This document shows, one piece after another, positions 43,865-51,423 of a stretch of DNA of 64,000 bases (the stretch's first letter is position 1; each line of letters starts with the position of its first letter). Under the pieces are notes generated by a model. The model did not search any database, was not told the DNA's origin, and saw only the letters and a list, made by a program, of their open reading frames with translations. Made by a program: the position numbers and the translations under genes. Where the stretch lies: assembly GCA_020633125.1 (NCBI GenBank), contig JACKEH010000009.1, positions 1 through 64,000 on the forward strand, read 5' to 3'. The DNA comes from Sandaracinus sp. (GTDB lineage: Bacteria > Myxococcota_A > Polyangia > Polyangiales > Houyiibacteriaceae).

Positions 43865-44536
43865 ATGCCGGGCGCGCCGCTCCTCGAGCTGCATCGCGTG
43901 GGGTTTCGGGCCGACGGGCGCGACATCCTCGCCGACGTCTCGCTCACGGTGCACGAAGGCGAGCTGCTCGGCGTGGTGCTGCAGCACGGCGCTGGCAAGT
44001 CGCTGCTCCTGTCGATCGCCGGCGGGCTCGTTCGGCCCACGCACGGCGAGGTCGTGTACCGTGGTCGTCGCATCACCGAGCTCGCGAGCAGCCCGCCGAA
44101 GCTCGGCTTCGTGTTCGAAGACGACGGTGGCCTGCTCGCCAACCTCTCGGTGTACGAGAACGTCGCGCTGCCGCTTCGCTACCACTTCGGTCTCGAAGGC
44201 GACGCGCTCGACGCGAAGGTCCGTGAAGCGCTCGGCCTCGTCGGGCTGGAGGACGCCGCGACCCACATGCCGTGGCAGCTCACCGGGGACCGACAGCGCC
44301 TCGCCGCGCTCGCCCGCGCCATCGCCTACGAGCCGGAGCTGATCTTCGTCGACGACTTCTACGTGAACGCCGACCAGGACGCGTTTCGACGGATGCAGGA
44401 GTCCGTCGCGATCATGCGCGAAGCCCACGGCACGGCGTTCCTCCTGGCGGTCGACGGCAGCGGTGAATTCGGCATCACGGATCGGCTCTGCTTGGTCGAT
44501 CACGGCACGGTGCTGGAGCTCGAACGGCCGGCGTGA
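43865..44536 (+). CDS. MlaF-like ABC ATPase with altered catalytic motifs
   Basis: A 223-residue ABC ATPase domain. FEDDGGLLANLSVYENVALPLRYH is close to the MlaF region after the Q-loop. Several active-site positions differ from consensus: Walker A is LQHGAGKS (39-46, usual GxxGxGKS), the Q-loop Gln is Glu (E85), the signature is LTGDRQ (139-144, usual LSGGQ), the catalytic Glu after Walker B is Asp (D164 in IFVDDF), and the switch His is Asp (D197). ATP binding is plausible, hydrolysis doubtful. No permease is adjacent; the AAA+ triplet begins 99 nt downstream from its own promoter element. It may be a decayed or repurposed MlaF. Confidence 0.8.
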   Translation: MPGAPLLELHRVGFRADGRDILADVSLTVHEGELLGVVLQHGAGKSLLLSIAGGLVRPTHGEVVYRGRRITELASSPPKLGFVFEDDGGLLANLSVYENVALPLRYHFGLEGDALDAKVREALGLVGLEDAATHMPWQLTGDRQRLAALARAIAYEPELIFVDDFYVNADQDAFRRMQESVAIMREAHGTAFLLAVDGSGEFGITDRLCLVDHGTVLELERPA

Positions 44537-44618
44537 GCTCGCCGTGGGCGGCGCCATCCACCGGGCCGAAGTCGTCCGGAGGAGGCGAAGGAAGACGTGC
44601 GTCTTTCGCCCGAGGGAC

Positions 44619-44627
44619 TGCTACCCT
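44619..44627 (+). promoter_or_regulatory. Extended -10 element TGCTACCCT of the AAA+ triplet
   Basis: TGCTACCCT ends 8 nt before the GTG at 44636 and is the basis for choosing that start. No -35 box of note is seen. Confidence 0.5.
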
Positions 44628-44635
44628 CGCGCGCC

Positions 44636-47600
44636 GTGACGCTCGCGATCGACACCCTCGCGGTCCTCGACGAGCTGCCCGACGGGACCTGCGTCGCCTA
44701 TCCGGTAGTCGAGCCGCAGCACGTCGCGGTCGGCAGCGAAGGGGACGTCTTGGCCGAGCTTCGGCTCTTCCTGGCGGACGAGCTCGCCAGCGCGCCGCCG
44801 CACCGCATCGCGCGCTATGCGCTCCCCGAGTCGGCGGCCGCCCAGACGATGGAGATTCGGCTGCCGGAGCTCGAGCTGCCGGAGCGAATGCGCGCCGACG
44901 CCAGCGTGCCGATGACCGCCATCGTCATCCCACACGAGGGCGCGTCTTGGGTGCTGGTGCCGGCGCTCCGTCACGTCGTCTACGTGTCGAAGGGCGAAGC
45001 GCTCGAGTCGACCGCGATTCACGAGATCGAGCGGCACCTCCGCGCGCACGCCCCCAACGCCGCCGAGCGACTCGCGTTGCTTCCCCCGGCGGACACGCGC
45101 GTCGTCCCGCTGCGTCTGCTCGTCGACCGCGAAGGCGAAGCCGCACGGGGGGTCGCGCGTCAGAAGGAGCTCCTCGAAGCGCGGCGCCGCAAGGAAGCGC
45201 TCGCGGTGCTCGAGAGCGTGGGCACGCCGCTTCATGCGCTCCCGGACGGTCCGCCCGTCGTCGGACGCGAGGACGTCGTGCAGACCATGCACGGCCTGCT
45301 CGGCGGACGGGAACGACGCAGCGTCTTGCTCGTCGGCCCCGAACGCGTCGGCAAATCCGACGTGCTTCGCGCGTGGCTGCGCGGCCCGGGGCGCGGTCGC
45401 CGCGCGTTCGCGACGAGCGGCGCGCAGCTGATGGCGGGCATGAGCGGGCTCGGCCAATGGCAGGAGCGCCTGCGGCGCGTCGTGGCCGCGGCCGAAGAGC
45501 TCGACGCGCTCTTGGTCTTCTCGGATCTCACCGACCTCTTCGACCAGACCGGCAAAGGCAACGTCGACCTCCCGGCAGCGCTCAAGCCGGCGCTCGAAGA
45601 GGGCCGCGTGCGGGTGGTCGGCGAGCTCACGGAGGCCGCGGCCGATCGATTGCTCGGGCGGCACGAAGGCTTCTTTCAGAGCTTCCAGACCGTGCTCGTG
45701 CCCACGACCGATCGCAAACATGGACGTCGGCTGCTCGAAGCACGCGCGGCCCATGCGGTCGAGCAAGGGCGCCCCACGGTCGACGAGGGCGCGCTCGACG
45801 CGATGCTCGCGCTCGCCGAGCGCTACCTCGCGTACCGCGTGTTCCCAGGAAAAGCCGCGGAGCTCTTCGACGACGTGGTCGCCGCGTTCGAGCGGCCGGG
45901 CGTCGCGGCCGTCGATCTCGACGTCGTGCGTGCGTCCGACGTCTTTCGGCACTTCGCGACGACCAGCGGCATCCCCGAGGCGCTCTTGCGCGACGACCGC
46001 GCGCTCGAGCCCGATCGGCTTCGTGCGCGCTTCGAAGCGCGCATGGTCGGCCAACACGCCGCGGTCAGTGCCGTCGTCGACACGCTCTGCGTGGTGAAGG
46101 CCGCGCTCGCGCCCGGCGACAAACCGCTCGCGACGTTCCTCTTCGCAGGGCCGACCGGCGTCGGAAAGACGGAGCTCGCGCGCGCGTTGGCGGAGATTCT
46201 CTACGGCGCCGACGACCGCCTCGTGCGCTTCGACATGAGCGAGTACGCGGACGCGTGGTCGGCGCGACGTCTGGTCGACGGTGACGACGGCGGCGACGGC
46301 CTGCTCACGCGAAAGGTTCGCGAGCAGCCCTTCTCCGTGATCTTGCTCGACGAGATCGAGAAGGCGCATCCCTCCGTCTTCGACTTGCTGCTGCAGGTGA
46401 CCGGCGAGGGACGACTGACCGACGGTCGAGGCCGCACCGCGCACTTCCACAACGCGATCCTGATCCTCACGAGCAACCTCGGCGCTTCGCACGGCGCACG
46501 CACGCTGGGCATCGACGCGCGCGCTTCCGCGGACGATCCGATGGACGCGATTCGAAAGCATTTTCGACCCGAGCTCGTCGGTCGCCTCGACCGCGTGATT
46601 CCTTTCCTCGCGCTCGGGCCCGAAGAGATCGCGCACGTCACGCGGCTCACCGTCGAGCGCGTCGTGCAACGTCGTGGGCTTCGCGATCGCGGCGTGGCGC
46701 TCGAAGTGAGCGAAGACGCGCTTCGGGTGCTGGCGACGGGCGGCTACGACGCCGTGTACGGCGCACGCGCGCTGCGACGCCACGTCGAGAGCGCGCTCGT
46801 CTCGCCGCTGGGCGACCTGCTCTCGTCGGTCGGTCGAGTCGCCGCGGGTAGCACCGTCTTCGTGCGCAGCGAAGACGCATCACCGGCCGAGGGCGCACGT
46901 TTTCAGCGTGCGTCGCACGGACTGGTGCTCGAGCTCGTCGTGGGCGAGACCAAGGTCGCGCGTGCCGACCTTCGGGGCCTGGGCGACGCGACCACGTTGC
47001 GACGGGACCTCGCGAAGTGGATGGCGACGCCTGCGGTCGAACAGGTCGCCGAGGAAGTTCGCTCGACGCTGGTGCAACTCGCGATGCCGCGCTCGAAGGC
47101 GGAGCTCGCACGGGCCGGCGCCGAGCTCGCGCACCTTCAACGCGAGCTGCACCGCATGGGCAAACCCTGGGAGGAGCTGCAGCGACGCCAGAACGAGGTG
47201 CTCGAGCTCGAAGAGCTCTGCTTCGCGGCGTGGCTCGAAGGGGACACGGACGGAACGCTCGCCTCGTGGGCGGAGGAGCTTCCGGAGCTCCGTCACCGCG
47301 TGCGCATGGCGCTGCTCGCGACCTTGGTCGAGCGCACGCCGCGGCACGCGATCACGGTGCTCTGCGAAGAGCTCGACGAAGGCCGCTCGCTCGACGGATG
47401 GCTCGGGCCGCTGCTCGGCGATCTCGGGCGCCGCGGTTGGAGCGCGACCTTTCATCTTCACAAAGACTCGACCCCTTCGGGCGAGCCTTGGCCGACCGAC
47501 CGTTCCTTCGGCCCGCCGCGTGACGCCGACTGGATGAAGGCGTGGCTCGCGCGGCCGGTGCGAGACCGCGCCATCGTGCTCGCGCGCATTCGCGGGCCCC

Positions 47601-47983
47601 ACGCGGGGACGCTCGTGACGCTCGAGACCGGGTTGCACCGCTACCTCGGCGTGGCGCCGCGCACGAGCGGTTCGCATCACCGCATCACGCTCCTCGCGCT
47701 GCGCGACACGATTCGCGAGGGCGAGTGGAAACATGCCGCGCTCCAACCCGGCGCACCTCCCGCACCCGACAAGGCGTTGAAGCAGCAATGCCGACGTTGG
47801 ACGGATGAGCGTCCTGGCCAGAAGCTGCCGCCCGACTACATCCCGGTGCCGCTGACGGACTATTGGCTGCCGCACAGCTACGACGAGCTTGCGCTTCGCG
47901 AGCTGCTCGCCTCGGAAGACCCGGACGTGTTGTTCACGGGCGCCGCGTTCGGCGACGAGGAGGATGAGGAGGACGAGCGATGA
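44636..47983 (+). CDS. ClpB/ClpC-like double-AAA+ ATPase 1, with PCRF-like C-terminus
   Basis: A 1115-residue protein. Residues 1-200 are a novel N-domain without Clp-N repeats. D1 has P-loop GPERVGKS (234-241) but its Walker B reads LLVFSD, without the catalytic Glu, and the pore-loop region is AGMSGLGQW. D2 has GPTGVGKT (505-512), ILLDEIEKAH, sensor LTSNLGA, the FRPELVGRLD arginine finger and sensor-2 GARALRR, so it should hydrolyse ATP; the GYVG pore loop is absent. Residues about 845-1025 resemble a release-factor PCRF domain (TLETGLHRYLGV, cf. LRAENGVHRLIRV in prfB of this window). The tail is acidic. The stop overlaps the next start as ATGA. The GTG start is inferred from the promoter. 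Confidence 0.85.
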   Translation: MTLAIDTLAVLDELPDGTCVAYPVVEPQHVAVGSEGDVLAELRLFLADELASAPPHRIARYALPESAAAQTMEIRLPELELPERMRADASVPMTAIVIPHEGASWVLVPALRHVVYVSKGEALESTAIHEIERHLRAHAPNAAERLALLPPADTRVVPLRLLVDREGEAARGVARQKELLEARRRKEALAVLESVGTPLHALPDGPPVVGREDVVQTMHGLLGGRERRSVLLVGPERVGKSDVLRAWLRGPGRGRRAFATSGAQLMAGMSGLGQWQERLRRVVAAAEELDALLVFSDLTDLFDQTGKGNVDLPAALKPALEEGRVRVVGELTEAAADRLLGRHEGFFQSFQTVLVPTTDRKHGRRLLEARAAHAVEQGRPTVDEGALDAMLALAERYLAYRVFPGKAAELFDDVVAAFERPGVAAVDLDVVRASDVFRHFATTSGIPEALLRDDRALEPDRLRARFEARMVGQHAAVSAVVDTLCVVKAALAPGDKPLATFLFAGPTGVGKTELARALAEILYGADDRLVRFDMSEYADAWSARRLVDGDDGGDGLLTRKVREQPFSVILLDEIEKAHPSVFDLLLQVTGEGRLTDGRGRTAHFHNAILILTSNLGASHGARTLGIDARASADDPMDAIRKHFRPELVGRLDRVIPFLALGPEEIAHVTRLTVERVVQRRGLRDRGVALEVSEDALRVLATGGYDAVYGARALRRHVESALVSPLGDLLSSVGRVAAGSTVFVRSEDASPAEGARFQRASHGLVLELVVGETKVARADLRGLGDATTLRRDLAKWMATPAVEQVAEEVRSTLVQLAMPRSKAELARAGAELAHLQRELHRMGKPWEELQRRQNEVLELEELCFAAWLEGDTDGTLASWAEELPELRHRVRMALLATLVERTPRHAITVLCEELDEGRSLDGWLGPLLGDLGRRGWSATFHLHKDSTPSGEPWPTDRSFGPPRDADWMKAWLARPVRDRAIVLARIRGPHAGTLVTLETGLHRYLGVAPRTSGSHHRITLLALRDTIREGEWKHAALQPGAPPAPDKALKQQCRRWTDERPGQKLPPDYIPVPLTDYWLPHSYDELALRELLASEDPDVLFTGAAFGDEEDEEDER

Positions 47984-50900
47984 ACCTGCTCGTGCCGATC
48001 TTTCAACGCAAAGCCGCCGGCTACCTGCATTGGACGCCGCTCGCGGTCGGTCTGACGCTCGAGCCCAAACGTTTCGTGAGCGAGACGAAGCTTCGCGAGC
48101 ACCTCGGCCGCGACCTCGAGTCCGCGCTCGTGAAGGCGCCCCCGAACGCGGTGACCACGCTCGGTTCCCCACGCAGCGTCTCTCTCGAACGGGTTCGTCT
48201 CGAGCTGAAGCTCGAAGGCTCCCACGGGCGCCGAAAGAAGACGGGCGTGTTCCCCGTGGTGCTCGACGCACGCCGACTCCCCGACCGACGCCGCCGCGTG
48301 CTCGCGTACCACCCGTTGCGGCAGAACGAGGTGATCGTCGTCGACGAAGAGAAGCCGCTCGCCGCACAGATCGGCGCGCTCTTCGGCCACACCTGGGGCG
48401 AGCTCGACGACGAGGCCCTGACCGCGCTCGAGCTGCAGGCGCGCGACGCGCTTCGCACGATCCCGGTGTCGGTTCGCCCGACCTCGGTGCTCGACCGTGC
48501 GGGCAAGAAGGAGAACCTCTTCGACGACCTCCGCACGGAGTCGGAGAAGGCGCGCCGCAAAGGCCGCGGCTCGCTCGCGGTCTTGCACGAGATCGGCATC
48601 GACCTCGGCGCACGTGCGGGTGGGATCGTCGGGGGCAACGAAGGCGCGGCGGCGGGCTTCGACGTCGGCCGTCCTCGCGAACCGCTTCGCACGCAGCTCC
48701 AACAGATGCTGGTGACGCCGAAGAAACGTTCGTTCGTGCTCCTCGGCGCGCCGGGCGCGGGCAAACGCACCGCGTTGCGACGAGGGGTGCTCGATCTCGT
48801 CGAAGCCGAAGGCTACGCGACGCACCGCGACCTCGAGCGCACCACGCGCGTCTTCTCGATGGCGGGCAGCCGGCTCATCGCCGGCATGTCGCGGGTCGGC
48901 GAGTGGGAGGAGCGCGCGCTCGAGGTGGTGGCGGCGGGTCGCGGTCGTGGGCTCGTGCTCGTGGTCGAGGACCTTCACACCTTCGGACGCGTCGGCCGCA
49001 GCCGCGACAGCGAGCGCTGCTTGGCGGACGTGTTGCGAGGTCCGGTCGAGCGCGGCGAGCTCGTGCTGACGGGCTCGTGCACGGCCGCGCAATGGACCCG
49101 GCTCGAAGAAGACGCGCCGGGCTTCGCGGCCCTCTTCGCCCGTATCCCGGTGCAAGCGGCCAGCGCGGACGAGACGCTGCGCATGTTGCTGCACGAGGGC
49201 CGCAAGCTCGAAGCCGAGCACACGGTGCATTTCGCGCCGACGGCCTACCGAACGATCCTCGAACAGTCGCAGGCGCTCTTTCCCGAGCGCGCCCTCCCCG
49301 GCAAGGCGCTCGACCTGCTTCGCGCCTTCGACGCGGGGAACGTGAGCAGCCAAGAGGTGCTCGAGCGACTGGTCACCACCACGGGTCTGCCGGAAGAGCT
49401 CCTCGATCCGAGCGGGACGCTCTCGCTCGACGAGGTCGTCTCGGAGCTCGCGGACGAGGTCGTCGGCCAAGGCGACGCGGTGCGCAGCGTGGCGGAGCTC
49501 GCGCTTCGCATTCGCACCGGCCTCGTCGATCCGCGGCGCCCCTACGGCACGTTCCTCTTCACCGGACCGACGGGCACCGGCAAGACGCAGCTCGCCAAGA
49601 CGCTCGCGCGTTACCTCTACGGCGACGACGACCGACTCGTTCGTTTCGACATGGGCGAGCTCTCGGGCCCCGACGCCGTGCCGCGACTCATCGGCCACCG
49701 CGGTCGGCCCCGCGGCATGCTCACCGAAGCGGTCCGTCAGCGGCCCTTCGCCGTGTTGCTCCTCGACGAGATCGAGAAGGCCCACCCCTCCGTCCTCTAC
49801 CTGCTCCTGCAGCTCCTCGACGACGGGCGGCTCACCGACGCGGCCGGCGACCGCGTGAGCTTCTCGCATTGCGTCGTCATCATGACCTCGAACCTCGGCG
49901 CGCGAACGCGTCCCGCGGTGGGCTTCGGCGCGCCGAGCGAGCAGAGCCGCATGGCCGAGGTCACACGCGCGGTGAAGGACTTCTTTCCGCCCGAGCTCTT
50001 CAACCGCATCGACCGCGTGGTGCCCTTCTCGCCGCTGGACGCCGAGAGCGCACGTTCGATCGCGGTGCGTGAGCTCGAGGCGTTGCTCGGTCGTCGAGGG
50101 CTCACCGACCGCAACGTCTTCGTGCGCCCCCACGCCAGCGCCGTCGACCGTCTGGTCGCCGAAGCCTTCGACGAACGCGCCGGCGCGCGCAGCGTGCGCC
50201 GCTACCTCGAGACGCACGTCGCCTCGTTGCTCGCGGAGCACCTCGCCTCGACGGTGCGTCCGGAGCTCGAGGTGATTCAGCTCTTCGACCGCGCGGGTCG
50301 GTTCACGCTTTCGTCCGATGCGTTGCGCGAAGCCCCGCCGCTCGCGGGTGACTCCGCGCTGCGCCCGCTGCTCGACGTGTCGATGCAAGCGCTCGTCGAA
50401 CGGATCCCGGACGCGCTCGCGGCCCTCGACGACGCGGTCGCGTCCGGAGCGCTCGACTCGCTCGGCACGCGGATTCGGGACCACCTCGCGCGTGCGTCGG
50501 GATCGGTGGCGGACGCCGACGCGCTCTTCGATCTCGAGCGGCTTCGCGGGGAGGTCGAGCGCGCACGCGAGGCGCTCGAGGCCCTCGCGCATCGTGATCA
50601 ACTCAGCGCGGAGGCCGAGCTCGAGCTCGCGACCGGTGCCTGGGGAACGCTCGCAGACCGCGACCGCGACGGCGCCAAACGGCGCGTGCGCTTGCTCGAC
50701 CGCCGCATGCTTCGTTCGGCCGCGATTCCCGTCGGAAAACGCGCGCTGCTGCAGTGGCACGCGACGGCGATGCACCTCGCGCGCGAGCTTCGCTCGGCCG
50801 AGCACGACCCGGCGCGTCATCGCGTGCAGGTCGAGCTCTTGCGTGTGGGCGTCGGGCGCGGCGCGAAGGCGCTCGGGCTCTTCGGCGCGTTGACGCGGCA

Positions 50901-51423
50901 CTACGTCGAGCTCGGCCGCGAGCTCGTGGGACACGCGGCGTTGGTTCGTGGGGAGGTGCGTGAAGGCGACCTCGCCGGCCTGCTCGATCTGGGCCCCGAG
51001 ATGGTGGTGCTCGAGCTCCACGGCATCGGCGTGCGTGGGCTCTTCGAGCGCGACGAGGGGTGCCACGTCTTCTCGCACGCGGATGGCAGCTCGGAGATCG
51101 TGCGCGTGCGTGTGCTCGACGCAGACCTGCCGCCCGACCGTCGCATCGCCACACACCTCGAAGCGCGTCTCGCGCTCGAAGCCGCGGTGGCCGGAACGGG
51201 CGCGCTTCCCGAGGACGCGCGAGGCGACGCACGCGGCCCCGACGCGCTCGCTCCCGTCGTGCGGCGCTACTACGGCGACCTCGTCCGAGGTCACGGCGCG
51301 AGCACGGCCTTCACGGTCGAGGACCACCGCATGACGCACGTCGAAGCCGCCGAGGTGCGCGCGCTCGAAGAGCTGCTGGCGCCCTTCACTTGGCTGGCCA
51401 TGGGCTGGCAGGAGGAGGCGTGA
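47980..51423 (+). CDS. ClpB/ClpC-like double-AAA+ ATPase 2
   Basis: A 1147-residue paralogue. A 240-residue N-domain shares a loose pattern with the other two. D1 carries GAPGAGKRT (256-264), where Arg replaces the P-loop Ser/Thr, and a changed Walker B (LVLVVEDLH). D2 is intact: GPTGTGKT (529-536), LLLDEIEKAH, IMTSNLGA, FPPELFNRID and GARSVRR. Between them, RLIGHRGRPRGMLTEAV replaces the RLIGAPPGYVG loop of ClpB, so the threading Tyr is gone. The C-terminal 360 residues are new to Clp proteins; residues 1008-1051 (LELHGIGVRGLFERDEG) again recall the release-factor PCRF core. Both ends overlap neighbours by one to four bases, indicating fixed stoichiometry. Confidence 0.85.
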   Translation: MNLLVPIFQRKAAGYLHWTPLAVGLTLEPKRFVSETKLREHLGRDLESALVKAPPNAVTTLGSPRSVSLERVRLELKLEGSHGRRKKTGVFPVVLDARRLPDRRRRVLAYHPLRQNEVIVVDEEKPLAAQIGALFGHTWGELDDEALTALELQARDALRTIPVSVRPTSVLDRAGKKENLFDDLRTESEKARRKGRGSLAVLHEIGIDLGARAGGIVGGNEGAAAGFDVGRPREPLRTQLQQMLVTPKKRSFVLLGAPGAGKRTALRRGVLDLVEAEGYATHRDLERTTRVFSMAGSRLIAGMSRVGEWEERALEVVAAGRGRGLVLVVEDLHTFGRVGRSRDSERCLADVLRGPVERGELVLTGSCTAAQWTRLEEDAPGFAALFARIPVQAASADETLRMLLHEGRKLEAEHTVHFAPTAYRTILEQSQALFPERALPGKALDLLRAFDAGNVSSQEVLERLVTTTGLPEELLDPSGTLSLDEVVSELADEVVGQGDAVRSVAELALRIRTGLVDPRRPYGTFLFTGPTGTGKTQLAKTLARYLYGDDDRLVRFDMGELSGPDAVPRLIGHRGRPRGMLTEAVRQRPFAVLLLDEIEKAHPSVLYLLLQLLDDGRLTDAAGDRVSFSHCVVIMTSNLGARTRPAVGFGAPSEQSRMAEVTRAVKDFFPPELFNRIDRVVPFSPLDAESARSIAVRELEALLGRRGLTDRNVFVRPHASAVDRLVAEAFDERAGARSVRRYLETHVASLLAEHLASTVRPELEVIQLFDRAGRFTLSSDALREAPPLAGDSALRPLLDVSMQALVERIPDALAALDDAVASGALDSLGTRIRDHLARASGSVADADALFDLERLRGEVERAREALEALAHRDQLSAEAELELATGAWGTLADRDRDGAKRRVRLLDRRMLRSAAIPVGKRALLQWHATAMHLARELRSAEHDPARHRVQVELLRVGVGRGAKALGLFGALTRHYVELGRELVGHAALVRGEVREGDLAGLLDLGPEMVVLELHGIGVRGLFERDEGCHVFSHADGSSEIVRVRVLDADLPPDRRIATHLEARLALEAAVAGTGALPEDARGDARGPDALAPVVRRYYGDLVRGHGASTAFTVEDHRMTHVEAAEVRALEELLAPFTWLAMGWQEEA

